A model generated the notes under the pieces. The model searched no databases and was not told the origin of the DNA. It saw nothing but the letters and a program-made list of their open reading frames with translations. From Desmodus rotundus (taxonomy: Eukaryota > Chordata > Mammalia > Chiroptera > Phyllostomidae), in contig NC_071391.1 of assembly GCF_022682495.2 (NCBI RefSeq), positions 108,173,195 to 108,237,194 on the forward strand: DNA of 64,000 bases, given 5' to 3'. The position numbers were made by a program, and so were the translations under genes. Below are positions 1 to 11,829 of the stretch, one piece after another (positions within the stretch are counted from its first letter, which is position 1; every line of letters begins with the position of its first letter).

Positions 1-900
1 ATAAACATGTCACTGAGGCTGGACATGTACTTGTGCATATTACATGCATGTGAAATGGTTAACACTGCTGTACACAACTATTTCTACATGTAGTTTTACC
101 CTATAAAATTATTTAGATTATCTTGAATTGAATTGCAAATAAACAGCAACAGAAGCTACTTTGATTATGGTAGAACTTTGCTCAGGCATTTTAAAAATGC
201 AAAAATTATAATGCTTTTGGGATTTAAAGACTATTGAACATAAGATAAAAGTCAAAACTACTTACAAACTACGTGGATATGGAGAATGTACCCATGTGGA
301 CAGCACATGGTGAATGTATATTGCAGAGTTCTGGATTCTCTGGGTCTGTTATTGTTGTTTTAGCCAAAGTTTTACATGGCTCTAGATTCTTAAAAGAGGG
401 AGATTTAATTCAATAATATTACATTAACTCTTTTTGTTCTAATTACTAACTTTAAACATAAGTACAGTGGAAGAGTATAGACCTTAATATACTTGTACTT
501 TTAAGGTCATTTTAATTTTTATTGTGATATGATATTTTAATTACCACATGACAACAAAAAAATGGATGGCATTTTGGTTTTGTTCACAACATTCAAGTAT
601 TTTATTGCTAAAATATTCCAATATATATCCAGTAAGTATAGTCTACTTTCAGTACCCTGAGAGGAGAATCCAACTCTTTTTATCAATTACAATGAAACTG
701 GGATGAGAACAGCTGAGCTAAAACCCAGTCACCAAAATATCAAAACACTAATGCTTTTTATCCAAGGCAGAAAAATGAGCATCCACAGTAAAGAGAACTC
801 CATGATCAATCAGGTAACCAATCAACAACCACTTCTCTGTTATTCAAGTAATAGTTTTTCAAAGTTTGAAGTTTCTGCCTTCATTATTATTGGTGGTTCC
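1..900. other. Unassigned AT-rich DNA
   Basis: No repeat family, exon or RNA gene is recognised here. The sequence is AT-rich with stop codons in all frames; the only open frame (703-903, 66 codons) has no recognisable features and is probably chance. Confidence 0.5.
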
Positions 901-904
901 TAGA

Positions 905-1390
905 GTCATAGTTTCGGTGTCAAATGGGGCAGCTCTATGAACCCAGCAGTAAATGTGGGCAAGTGAATGGCACTATTTATACTGATGTGAACAGCTTGAT
1001 CTTTCAGCAGACAGTCATATACATTCTGTGCTTCTGCGCCCATGCCTCCGGTGTCTCTTCTTTCCAGTTGTCTCCCAGTCTCAATCCTGAATGTTAATGT
1101 CTTCCCATAGAAATAAATTGGAGTGCTACAGTTGGAGAGACAGCAAGCCATCGCTGCTCTGGGACCAGACATTTCCCATGCTGTTCATGGCACTGCTTTC
1201 ACAGACTCTGACCTCCTGCTCTCTGATTTCTGCCCATCTGGGACTCCAGGCCTGCCTGTTCCTTTCTGTCTTAGCAGACTCCTCATCATGGCTGACTGTC
1301 TTCCCGGACTGCAGAATCTGCCAGGCTTTTTCTGCTCCAGAGCATTTCTCATCCTGGCTCATTCTGAATAAAACCTCTGTATAACATACT
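905..1390. other. GC-elevated block open in several frames, with AATAAA
   Basis: This block is visibly richer in GC than its flanks. It stays open in two plus-strand frames (1,091-1,384 and 1,123-1,371) and in two minus-strand frames (906-1,172 and 1,126-1,362). It ends in a polyadenylation hexamer at 1,367-1,372, but no A-tract follows. None of the four translations resembles a protein I know. A CT-rich plus strand ending in AATAAA fits an old LTR or a decayed 3' UTR insertion. I saw no TG...CA ends with a TSD, so the class is open. Confidence 0.3.
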
Positions 1391-1458
1391 ATCCTATCCT
1401 TTGTTCTTTAATAATCATGGGCTGGAGAGACACTTTAGCTAAATGAACTTGCTAATTT

Positions 1459-1675
1459 TTATTGAATGTTCATTCTGTACCAGGCACTATTCTAAATGCT
1501 TTACTCATATCAGCTCATTTAATTCTTGTGGTGACTATATGAGGTCCCTATTAACATCCCCATGAAGTAACTTGCCCAAGATGGCCCAGATGTTAGGGGA
1601 CAGAGCCAAGGTTCAAATCCAGAGAGTTTGCTCCCGAAGGCTAAACTCTTAACCATCACACCATAAGGCCTCTGT
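1459..1675 (-). repeat. MIR SINE
   Basis: The plus strand reads as the reverse complement of MIR: the conserved core (ATTGAATGTT... CCAGGCACTATTCTAAATGC), then a stretch like the 'lower GI' region (AAGTAACTTGCCCAAGATGG) and the tRNA-like head at the right (TTAACCATCACACCATAAGG). MIR is an ancient tRNA-derived SINE mobilised by L2. The copy is well diverged. Confidence 0.85.
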
Positions 1676-1739
1676 AAATAAACACCCAGGTGGTAAAATG
1701 AGAAAGTCAGAGCAGAAGGTTGAATCATTTAATATTTAT

Positions 1740-2465
1740 TGTTATTTCTATCATGTGTCAGGCCCTTATGCATGTGATGACAGATTTTCAGTTATACCAG
1801 ATAGCAATTTTACATTTTATGGGTTCAAAATCTAGTGAAAATTAAAGGAGTGTATAATCACCACTAAATGAATAATGTAGTCTGGTTGCTAAGAGAGGAC
1901 AGAAGAAAGTATGAGCAGTTGCAGGACAGAGAGTCAGGGGCTATACTTCATGGTCGAGTCAGAGTTTGATGGGATCCAAGCATAGTATTTGGGAATTAGA
2001 AAGGGAAGTATTTTGGGAAAAAGAAAGAGGGGAGCATATTCACGAAAGGGAATAACAGAGGGAGAGTCCCAAGGATGCAGTGTGTACAAGGAAAGTATAT
2101 GACTTTGGATAAGAACTAGAATGAGAGCAGAAAATAGAGTTGAGAGGTTAAAGCCAGATATTAGAAGGCCTTATATGGCAGATGAGAGTTTGTATACAGA
2201 TTGAAAGGTGACACACATCAATGGTTTGAGGGTGCCTCAGGAAGACTGACTGTGCAGCAGAGTATGATACAAATTGGAGCTGGGAGCAACCAAACAAGAG
2301 GTTAATATAGTCTCTTAGAAAGGATATCAGACCGTATACCCAAAGGGATAAATTTGAGCCATTTTAAAACCAGAGACAAAGCCTAGTGAGTTGAGTATGA
2401 GAGACGAGGAAGAGTGAGTTGTGGAAACCGGCGAGAGTCAGAGTACCCTGGTCCTCACCCATGGG
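1740..2465. other. Old, probably repeat-derived DNA; no gene
   Basis: Purine-rich diverged sequence. Parts around 2,150-2,220 resemble a common ancient mammalian interspersed repeat (phrases such as GGCCTTATATGGCAGATGAG), but divergence prevents a firm family name. The 83-codon frame starting at 2,414 runs straight into the Ves SINE and is spurious. Confidence 0.35.
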
Positions 2466-2482
2466 TAAGTATCTTTTTTCTT

Positions 2483-2717
2483 TTAAAAATGTTTTTTAAA
2501 GATTTTATTTATTTATTTTTAGAGAGAAGGGAAGGGAGGGAGAAAGTATGGGATAGAAACATCCATGTGCAAGGGAAACATCCATTGGTTTCCTCTTGCA
2601 TGCCCCCAACCAGGAACCTAGCCTGCAACCCAGGTATGTGCCCTGACTGGGAATTGAACCTGTGACCTTTCAATTCACAGGCCAGCACTCAATCAGTTGA
2701 GCCACACCAGCCAAGGC
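2483..2717 (-). mobile_element. Ves SINE (bat tRNA-derived), minus orientation
   Basis: Read on the minus strand, the element starts with the tRNA-like head (GCCTTGGCTGGTGTGGCTCA). It continues through the B-box-like region and the CAGGGCACATACC segment and ends in a CT-rich body and A/T-rich tail, here the T-rich left end. Imperfect 17-bp TSDs flank it: 2,466-2,482 (TAAGTATCTTTTTTCTT) and 2,718-2,734 (TAGGTATCTATTTTCTT). Ves SINEs are restricted to bats, so this copy helps place the organism. Confidence 0.92.
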
Positions 2718-3239
2718 TAGGTATCTATTTTCTTAGCCTGGTTTCTTAGCACACTTCATTCAGCGAGCATGAAGTGCAAGGCCTCCACACTTGTACTTCT
2801 GTAATCCTCAAGAGAGGGATAATGAAGTTGTACTTGACTCTTAGATGGTGACTGATCAAATCCTGGTTGGTCCCCAGGAAATTAATACTGACGAGTGCCT
2901 ATACCACTTGTGGAATCTTGGTTAGGCTCCATTTAGAAATTGTATTAATTCTTTATTATTTTTATTGTTGTTCTATTACAGTGGTCCCAATTTTCCCCCA
3001 TTGCCCTCCCCTGCCCCACTCATCTCCATTCCCAGTCAATCCCTACCCTGTTGTCCATGTCCATGGGTCATTTATACTTGGTCTTTAACTAGACCCTTCC
3101 ACTTTTTTCCTCCCTTACCCTCTCACCCCTACCCTCTGGTTACTGCCAGTTTGTTCTTGTCGTCAGGCCTCTGGTTCTGTTCTTCTCACTTGTTTGTTTT
3201 GCTCATTAGGTTCCCGTCATAGGTATTTGTCTTTAGTCT

Positions 3240-6200
3240 CCTGGATTATTTAGTTTAGTATAATACTCTCCAGTTCCATCCATGCTGTCATGAAAGGAAG
3301 GAGTTCTTTCTTTCTTTCTGCTGTGTAGTATTCCATTATATAAATGTACCACAGTTTTTTGATCCATTCATTTACTGGTGGGCACTGAGGCTGTTTCTAG
3401 CACTTGGCTATTATAAATAATGCTGCTATGAACATTGGGGTGCATAGGTTCTTTTGAATTGGTGTTTCAGGATTCTTAGGATATATTACCAGCAGCAAAA
3501 TTGCTGGGCCAAAATGCAGTTCCATTTTTAGATTTTTGAGGAAATTCCACACTGCTATCCACAGTGGTTGCACCAGTCTGCAGTCCCACCAACAGTGTAT
3601 TAGGGTCCCCTTTTCTCTACCTCCTTGCCAGCACTTGTTTGTTGATTTATTTATGATGGCCATTCTGAACAGTGTGAGGTAGTATATAATTGTGGTTTTA
3701 ATATGCATCTCTCTGCTGGCTAGTGATGCTGAGCATCCTTTCTTTCATATGCTATGGGCCCTCTGTATGTCCTCCTTGGAGAAGTGTCTGTTCAGGTCCT
3801 TTGCCCATTTCTTAAATGGATTGTTTGTCTTCCTGGTGTTGAGTCATGTGAGTTCTTTATTTATTTTGGTGATCAACCCCCAATCTGAGGTATTGTTGAC
3901 AAATATATTTTCCCATATTGTTGGTTCCTTTTCCATTTTGATGATGTTTTCTCTAGCCGTGCAGAAGCTTTTTAATTTAATGTAATCCCATTTGTTTATG
4001 TTTTTCCTTTATTTCCCTTGCTCTAGAGGATGTATTGGCAAAAATATTGCTGTATGGGATATCTGAAATTTTACTGCCTATGTTTTCTTCTAGGCCTTTT
4101 ATGGTGTCACAGTGTATGTTTAAATCTTTTATCCATTTTGAGTTTATTCTGGTGTATGGTGTATGTTGATTGCCTAGTTTACTTTTTTTGCATGTACTGT
4201 TCCAGATCTCCCAGCACTATTTGTTGAAGAGGCTATTTTTACTCCATTTTATGCTTCTGCCTTCTTTGTCAAATATTAACAGACCATAGAGACATGGGTT
4301 CATTTCTAGGCTCTCTCTTCTGTTCCATTGATCTCTAAGTCTGTCTTATGCCAGGAGGAGAGTGTTTTGATTACAGTGGCCTTGTATTATAGTTTGATAT
4401 CAGGTATTGTGATCCTTCTTACTTTGTTTTTCTTTCTCAAGATTGCTGAGGCTATTTGGGATTGTTTTTGTTCCATATAAAATTTTGAAATATTTGTTCT
4501 AAATCTGTGAAATATGTCATTGGTATTTTAATAAGGATTGTGTTGAATCTATAGATTGTTTTGGGTATTATGGACATTTTAATGATGTTGATTTTTCCAA
4601 TCCATGAACACGGTATATACTTCCATTTCTTTGTGTCTTTCTTAATTTATTTCTTCAGTGTTCTGCAGTTTTCCAAGTACAGGTCTTTTACCTCCTTGGT
4701 TAAGTTTATTCCTAGGTACTTTATTTTTCTCATTGCTATATTAAATGGGATTCCCCCTCCCCCCAGTTTCTGTTTCTGATATTTCATTGTTAATGCACAA
4801 AAATGCCTTCAATTTCTGAATATTGACTTTGTATTCCTCTATTTTCCTAAATTCACTTATTAGGTCGAGTAGTTTTTTTGGTGGAGCCTATTGGGTATCC
4901 TATGTACACTATTATGTCATCTGCAAATAATGAGTTTTACTTCCTCCTTTGCAATTTGGATGCCTTTTATTTCTTTTTCTTGTTTGATTGCTGTGGCTAG
5001 AATTTCCAATACTATACTGAATAAAAGTGGTGAAAGCAGACATCCTTGTCTTGTTCCTGATCTTAGGGGGAAAGCTTTTGTTTTTGCCTATTGAGTATGA
5101 GGATGGCTTTTAGGTTTATATATGGCATTTATTATGTAGTGGTAGGCTCCCTTTATTCCCACTTTGCTAAGCATTTTAAAAAATAAATGGGTACTGTACC
5201 TTATCAAATGCATTTTGAGTATCTATTGATATGATCATGTGATTTTTGTCTTTCATTTTGTTTATGTGCTGTATTACCTTAATTGATTTGTAAATATTAT
5301 ACCATCCTTACATCCCTGGGATGAATCCCACTTGATCATGGTTTATGATCTCTTAATGTGTTTCTGGATGTGGTTTGCCAATATTTTATTGAGGATTTTA
5401 GCATCTATGTTCATCAGCAATATTGGCATCTAGTTTTCTTTCTTTGTTGTCTTTTTACCTGGTTTTGAAATTCAGGTAATAGTGGCCTCTTAAAAAGAGT
5501 TTGGGAGTCTTCCCTCTTCTTGATTTTTTTGGAATAGTTTGAGATAGACTGGAGTTAGCTTTCCCCTAAATGTTTGGTAAAATTTACCGGTAAAGCCATC
5601 TGGTCCAGGGTGTTTGTGTGCCAGGAGTTTTTTGATTACTTCTTCAATTTCATTAATTGTTGTTGGTCTTTTTAGGCTTTCTGCTCCTTCTTAATTCACT
5701 TTTGGAAGATTATATGTTTCTGGAAATTTGTCCATTTTACCAAGGTTGTCAAATTTCTTGGCATATAGTGTTTCATAGTAATTTATTATAATCCTTTGTA
5801 TTTCTGTGGTTTCAGTTGTAATTTCTCCTATTTAATTTCTGGTTTTATTTATCTTGGTCCTCTCTCCTTTTTTCTTGATCAGTCTGCTTAAAGGCTTGTT
5901 TATTTTGTTGATCTTTTCTAAGAACTTGTTACTGGATTTATTGATCCTTTGAATTGTTCTTTTAATCTCTATGTAATTTAATTTGCTCTGATCTTAATTA
6001 TTTCCTTCCTTCTACTAGCCCTGGGCTTTGTTTGTTGTTGTTCCTCTAGTTCTTATAGATCTAGGGTTAGGTCATTTATTTGAAATATTTCTATCTTTTT
6101 TATGTAGGCCTGTATGGACATGAACTTCCATCTTAGGATTGCCTTTCTTTTGTCCCACAGGTTTTGGGCTTGTGTGTTCATTTTCATTTGTTTACAGAAA

Positions 6201-7000
6201 CTTTTTGATTTCTTCCTTGATCTCATTATTAACTCATTCATTATTTAATAGTTTGTTATTCAGTTTCCATGAATTTGACTGTTTTTGAGTTGTTTCCTTG
6301 AAGTTCGTTTCTAGTTTCAAGCCATTGTTATCTGAGAAGACGTTTGATATGATCTCAATGCTCTTGTATTTGTTGAGGCTTGTTTTTTGACCAACCATGT
6401 GGTTTATCTTTGAAAATGTTCCATGTGCATTTGAAAAGAATTTATATTTTGCTTCCTTGGGGTGAAATATTCTGTGTTCATCATTGAAGCCCATTTGATC
6501 TGGAGTGTTGTTCAGTCCTTGTTGATTCTTTGTTTGGAAGATCTATCTATTGTTGACAATGGGGTGTTATAATCCCCTACTGTGAGTGTGTTGCTATCTA
6601 CATCTTTCTTGAAGTCCTCCAAGATTTTCTTTATATATTTGGTGCTCCCGTGTTGGGTGCATATGTTTCTAGGGTTATGTCTTCTTGATGGATTGTTCCC
6701 TTAAATATTATATAGTGTCCTCCTTTGTGTCTTTATATAGTCTTTGTTTTGAAATCTACCTTGTCTGATATAAGTATTGCTACCCCAGCTTATTTTTCAG
6801 GTCCATTTTCTTGGAATATTTTTTTCCATCCCTTCATTCAATCTTTATAGATCATTTGTTCTGAGATGGGTGTCTTGTAGGCAGCATATATGCAGGTCAT
6901 GTTTTCTTATCCATTCTGCTACCCTGTATCTTTTGATTGGAGCATTTAATCCATTTATCTTTAAAGTTATTATTGATAGGTACATATTCATTGCCATTTT
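3240..7000 (-). pseudogene. L1 ORF2 (endonuclease-reverse transcriptase), degraded
   Basis: L1 ORF2 normally encodes about 1,250-1,280 residues: an N-terminal AP-like endonuclease, a reverse transcriptase and a C-terminal cysteine region. All three are traceable here on the minus strand. The endonuclease lies at about 6,230-6,960 (codons for the conserved NGLNAPIKR stretch at about 6,926-6,956 and the SKINHMVG-type segment near 6,400). The RT active-site FADD codons are at 4,916-4,927. The cysteine region is in an open piece at 3,397-3,708 ([17 protein letters not shown]). Stops and frameshifts break it into pieces of at most about 100 codons. It cannot make a full-length protein. Confidence 0.9.
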
Positions 7001-7069
7001 TCCCCTTTATACCTGTGTTCCTCTCTCTCCCTCTGTTTTACTTCACCTTCTTAAAGCAGTCCCTTTAGC

Positions 7070-7960
7070 ATCTCTTACAATGCTAGTTTGGTGTAGATGT
7101 GTTATATTAGCTTTTTTTGTCTTTGTCTTTTTTATTTTTTGTCTTACTTCCCCTTCCATTTTAAATGAGAGCTTTGCTGGGTAGAGTAGTCTTAGTTACA
7201 GGCCTTTGCTTCTCATTATTTGGAATATTTCTTGCTATTCCCTTCTGGCTTATACTGTTTCCATTGAGAAATCAACTGCTAGCCTTATCAGGGCTCTCTT
7301 GTATGTAACCTCCTGTTTCTCTCTTGCTGCCTTTAAGATTCTCTCTTTGTCTTTCAATTTTACCATTTTTATTATGATGTGTCTTGGAGTGGGCCTCTTT
7401 GGATTCATCTTGATTTGGACTCTCTGTGCTTCCTGGACTTGTGTGACTTTTTCTCTTATCAAGTTAGGGAAGTTTTCTATCATTACTTTTTCAAACAGGT
7501 TTTCTATGCTTACTCCTCTTCTTGTCCTTCTGGTATTCCTATGATATGGATATTATTACATGTCATGTTGTCCTGCAGCTTCCTTAAACCTTCTTCATTC
7601 TTTTTAATTTTTTTTGTTTGTTTTGTTTTGTTGCTCTGTCTGGGAATTTTTTTTCTACCTTGTCTTCTGGCTCACTGATTTAACCCTCTGATTCATCTAG
7701 GGTGTTTTAATTCCTTCTACTGTGTTCTTCAATTCAAGTATTATATTCTTAATTTCTTCCTGGGTCTTATTGATAGTTTCTATGTCCTTTATGATGCTGA
7801 TGTAGTTTGAAATAAGTTCCTTGTAGCTTCCCTTAGGGTTTTGTAATTCTTGCTGAGCTCATTGAGCTTCCTTACAACCATTATTTTGAGCTCAATTTCC
7901 GATAGTTTGCTTGCCTCTATTTCTTTCTAAGTTTGCTTTCTCAGCATACCTTCTTTCTTT
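7070..7960 (-). pseudogene. L1 ORF1 (RNA-binding chaperone), degraded
   Basis: The best-preserved part is an open piece at 7,250-7,483 on the minus strand. It carries the hallmark of the ORF1p RNA-recognition and C-terminal regions (RPTPRHIIIKMVKLKDKERI then LKAAREKQ). The more N-terminal coiled-coil region extends to about 7,960 but is frameshifted. ORF1p is the trimeric nucleic-acid chaperone that packages L1 RNA in cytoplasmic RNPs. A TATT tetranucleotide run at about 7,973-7,994 lies at the ORF1/5' UTR junction. Confidence 0.88.
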
Positions 7961-10248
7961 TCAATTAGGGCGTATTTATTTATTTATTTATTTGTCTGCC
8001 AATTTTAGGGGAGGCTTTTTCTCGTTTGTTTCTGCTTCTTAGATTGACCTGCTTTGACTCCCTGTCTTCATGGTGTGAACTTCTATGGTAGGAGACCTGA
8101 AGGATTCAGTCATGCATTCTCCTTGATCTCATGAACTTGATGTTCTTTGGATGCCCTTTATGCCATTTATATTGGCTCTCTGGTTGTAATTGGGTTTTGA
8201 TTGTTGTTGGGTCTTTTATTGGTGGGTCCTTCCCTTTGGCTGGCTGACTGAGGGTCTCTTCTCTCTGCCTACCATGTCTTGTATGCTGTTGTGCCAGTGC
8301 TGCCAGAACAAAACCAAATAGCACAGGAGACCAACCCACACCCGCAATAATAACCCCCACCAACAATCACACTATCAACAGCCAATGAGCCAATATTAAT
8401 AAAAGCATGAAGTGATTAAGACTATTATAAGAAAGGAAAAATGAGTATGAGAAGACTAACTGAAAGAAGTAATTTTGAGAGGCAATGAGGGAGGAGCACT
8501 AAGAGTTTGGAGTCAGAGCAGTGTGAAGAGAGAAAGTAAAATTTACATCATAAATAAAAAAGGGAATGAAGAAGGCAGAATGGAGTAATAGAAGGGATGT
8601 ATATAACATTAGGACATTAGGTTTAAACAGAAGTTTAAAAATATAGTTAGAGAGAGAAAGAAAAAACAAGTAAATTAAAAAATTAGAATAAAATTGGAGA
8701 AAAAGGTCCGCCACAACAAATGAGTTAAGATTAATATAGGTGGCATGGGAATAAGAGGGAAAAGAAAGAAAAACTTAAGAGATATCTAGAGGACAGGAAA
8801 GTGATTTTGAGATGAGAGAGGGAGAAGGAATACTAAGAGGGAGGAACAAAAACCAGGGTAAGACAGGGAAAAATAAAAATTTGAGACAAAATAAAAGAAA
8901 GGGCAGGAGGAAGAGAGAATGAAGTTGGAGTGGGGAATGGTAAAATTTGAGATATGAAATACCACAATAGTAAAAATCTAGAGATAAAATGGAAGGACTA
9001 CAACAACAGCCATGCTACCCATAACCAATGAGCAAATGTTTACAAAGGTGAAGAGAGAACAAGGTATTTTAAGAGTGGGAAAAAGAAAGCAAGATGACTG
9101 ATGGCAAGAAAAATGATATTGAGAGGCTGTTGGGGGGAGAAATAGTAAGAGCACAAATGGAAACAAGTCATAGTAAGAGAAAACAAAATTTAAAATGAAA
9201 ATAAGAAGAGGATAAAATGGGATGAAAGAAGGGAGGAGCAAAATATGAGATTTGAAATAAACTATAATATAAAATCTAGTGACTTAATATGCACAAACTT
9301 GAAGGACATGAATGTTAAAAAGCTATGCAGGAGAGAAAAATATTGCAAATCATGAAGAAGACTACAGTGGAATTCATCTTGGTCCCATCTAGTATTTATC
9401 ACTGTTTTTTCCCTCTGAATTCATCTCTGGTGATGTCAGATGGTGTCCCAGTCTAGCCTTAGGTACCCTGTTCAGGACTACCAGGGATTCACAGTCTACT
9501 GATTGTCTCCTTCAGTTGTTAATCTAGTCAATCTGTAATCTGAAGACAGGCTTAAGTACTGCAGGGCGGGGCAGAGTAATTCCAGGGGCAGGGCTATTGT
9601 TTTCCTCAGGCTGATCCCACTTGGAGGGGAGAGGTCTGTGTGAGCAAGAAAGCTCCAGCAGTATGGGGGATGAATCAACACCACGGTCCTGGTGGCTACT
9701 CCCTCAGTTCACTTCCCAAAGCCACCATCTCATCTCTCCTCAAGCATCTCTATTCTACTCTGCCACCCCCTTTGCTGCAGCCCAGTGTAAGTGGCCACAA
9801 ATGAAAGTTTGTGGTTTGGCCCTTTAATAGGCTTTCTTTGATTCTAGCCATCTGTCCCTGTCAGAGAGAAACACTGCCACTTTTCACAGCTCAATGTCAT
9901 CTGGGTTCTTTTCGGGCTCTGGTGCTGTAGGCTAGGAGACCCAGCTTGTGGTTTGGACCCCACACTTCTCAGGAGGAACCTCCCTGCTGCTGAAATATTC
10001 CTCTGGCACTTCAGCTGCTACCCATGGGAGCCCAGCTAGCCCTCTCATGTCTTCTCTGCACTCTGTACCAGTCACATTGGAGTGAAGCTGTTTCTTCTGT
10101 CTGCCCATGGTTATAAGGCTTTTCTCCCACTATTGTTAAGTTGTTTATTCCAGATGATTTCTCTACAATTTAGTTATAATTCCAGATTGGTCCTGGGAGA
10201 AGATTAGTGTAGCTTCCACTTACTCCTCTGTCATCTTGGAAACTCTGC
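7961..10248 (-). promoter_or_regulatory. L1 5' UTR / internal promoter region
   Basis: About 2.3 kb lies between ORF1 and the 5' end of the element. On the plus strand it has three parts: a mixed segment (7,961-8,340), a strongly purine-rich segment with degenerate tandem monomers (8,340-9,300), and a GC-richer segment (9,370-10,248). In L1 elements the 5' UTR holds the internal RNA polymerase II promoter. That role is inferred from the family. Segment 9,490-10,090 has a clear relative at 26,187-26,774. Confidence 0.75.
8340..9300 (-). repeat. Three degenerate tandem monomers in the L1 5' UTR
   Basis: Comparable phrases recur in order. A CAACAGCCAATGAGCCAAT-like start occurs at about 8,375, 8,713 and 9,018. 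An AATTTTGAGAGGCAATGAGG-like purine block occurs at about 8,470, 8,800 and 9,110. An end segment of the type GAGATATGAAATACCACAAT recurs at about 8,948 and 9,247. Spacing is therefore about 300-340 bp. The organisation parallels the promoter monomers of murine L1, but the sequence shows no obvious relation to them. Confidence 0.6.
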
Positions 10249-10258
10249 ATTAATTCTT

Positions 10259-10619
10259 ATAGCCACTGTTCTTAAAAAGGTGGGGGAACTCCCAAAGTAG
10301 CCTAGATAGCCATGACTCAGAGGAAAGTATGTTGAGTTAATTGCCCACTCAGACCTTTAGTTTGTTCTGGGTTCTTAGGACAGGGGAAAACATGTACTGT
10401 GTTGAGAAAGGCTGTGCTCTACTGAGTAGCAATGTTGGTTGTGGGTGTAGGAGCTAGAATGATGGAAATGCACCACATACAAGCCATCTGAACTCAAGTC
10501 CAGTTTTGGTGGGATGCTGGAGTTGAAATAGTTAAGGATCTATAGGGGCATGACCCGCTGAATATCTCTGGTGAATTTGAGGGTCTAGCTTTTTTCTATG
10601 AGAACATTTTAATGGAAAT
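10259..10619. other. Unassigned DNA between L1 and HAL1
   Basis: Diverged unique-looking sequence of about 360 bp. No open frame, repeat family or RNA gene is recognised. Confidence 0.45.
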
Positions 10620-11428
10620 GTCTACAGCCTTTAAAAGAACTAAGTGACAAGGAGATAGTCAATCTATCAGATGCAGAGCTCAAAACATTGGTAATCAGGA
10701 TGCTCACAGAAATGGTTGAGTATGGTTACAAAATAGAGGGAAAAGTGAAGGCTATGAAAAATGGAATAAAGAAAAGTATACAGGGAAGCAACAGTGAAGG
10801 GGAGGAAATCAGGACTCAAATCAATGATTTGGAACAAAAGGAAGAAATAAACATTTGACCAGAACAGAATGAAGAAACAAGAATTCAAAAAAACATGAGG
10901 AGAGGCTTAGGAACCTTTGGGACAACTTTAAACATTCCAACATCCAAATCATAAGAGTGCCAGAAGGAGAAGAGGAAGAGCAAGAAATGGAAAACTTATT
11001 TGAACAAATAATGAAGGAAAACTTCCCTAATCTGTTGAAGGAACTAAACGTGCAAGTCCAGAAAGCTCAGAGAGTTCCAAAGAACTTGGATCCAAGGAGA
11101 AATACACCAAGACATATCATAATTAAATTACTCAAGATTAAATATAAGGAGAGAATCTTAAAAACAGCAAGAAAAAAGGAGAGAGTTGTCTACAAAACAG
11201 TTCCATAAGGTTTTCAGGTGATTTCTCAAAGGAAACCTTGCAGGCAAGAAGGGGCTGGAAAGAATTCAAAGTTATGAAAATCAAGGACCTACATTCAAAA
11301 TTACTCTATCCAGCAAAGCTATCAGTGAGAATGGAAGGAAGATAAAGTGCATTCCGGATAAGGTCAAGTTAAAGGTGTTCATCATCACCAAGTCCTTATT
11401 ATATGAAATGTTAAAGGGACTTGTCTAA
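10620..11428 (+). pseudogene. HAL1 ORF1, 5'-truncated and frameshifted
   Basis: The open piece at 10,957-11,208 has the ORF1p signature in order: an acidic segment (PEGEEEEQEMENLFEQIMKE), FPNLLKEL, then RRNTPRHIIIKLLKIKYKER. The upstream part (10,670-10,860) matches the N-terminal coiled-coil region of the copy at 62,021 but contains a TGA near 10,856. Downstream the frame breaks just after position 11,208. The expected stop TAA is at 11,426-11,428. The native start is lost by truncation. Confidence 0.85.
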
Positions 11429-11823
11429 GAAAAAGAAGAAGATAAAACTATGAACAGTAAAATGACAACAAACTCACAGCTATCAACAACTGAATGAAAA
11501 AAAAACAAGCTAAGCAAACAACTAGAATAGGAACAGAATCACAGATATGGAGGTCACCTGGAGGGTTATCAGTGGGGAGGGGAAGGGGATAGAATGGGGA
11601 AAAAGGTACAGGGAATAAGAAGCATAATTGGTAGGTACAAAACAGACAGGGGGAGGATAAGAATAGTATGGGAAATGGAGAAGCCAAAGAACTTATATGT
11701 GTGACCCATGGACATGAACTAAATGGAGGGAATGCTGAAGGGAGGGGGGTGCATGGTGGAGGGGGATAAAGGGAAGAAGAAAATGGGACAACTGTAATAG
11801 CATAATCAATAAAATATACTTAA
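10620..11823 (+). mobile_element. HAL1 (ORF2-less L1 relative), 5'-truncated
   Basis: The element begins inside ORF1 and runs through the ORF1 end directly into an L1-type 3' UTR. It ends CAACTGTAATAGCATAATCA followed by an AATAAA and a short A-rich tail. No ORF2 sequence is present. The ORF1-to-3' UTR junction matches that of the complete copy at 61,351-63,242, so the ORF2-less structure is a family trait, not a local deletion. No convincing TSD was found. HAL1s are known to depend on L1 ORF2 protein supplied in trans. Confidence 0.85.
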
Positions 11824-11829
11824 AAATAT

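Larger units (their letters stand above)
2954..10248 (-). mobile_element. Full-length LINE-1, minus orientation, inactive
   Basis: A 7.3-kb L1 lies in reverse. From left to right there is a T-rich tail and 3' UTR (2,954-3,240), ORF2 (about 3,240-7,000), ORF1 (about 7,070-7,960) and a long 5' UTR to 10,248. The 5' end reads, on the minus strand, GCAGAGTTTCCAAGATGACA, like other mammalian L1 starts that carry CAAGATGG. TSDs of 10 bp (ATTAATTCTT) occupy 2,944-2,953 and 10,249-10,258. Both coding regions are broken by stops and frameshifts, so the copy is immobile. It has kept all its parts, which is unusual because most L1 copies are 5'-truncated. Confidence 0.92.

Noticed and set aside
6777..7184. 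135-codon plus-strand frame
   Set aside because: Antisense to the start of L1 ORF2 and the ORF1-ORF2 spacer; hydrophobic composition is a by-product of the A-rich L1 sense strand.
8400..9300. CRISPR-like or satellite array
   Set aside because: The repeats are degenerate monomers of about 300 bp inside an L1 5' UTR; no short conserved direct repeats with unique spacers.
10249..10258. Treating the 5' UTR and the coding part of the 7.3-kb L1 as two insertions
   Set aside because: The TSD ATTAATTCTT brackets the entire block, and order and orientation are those of a single L1.
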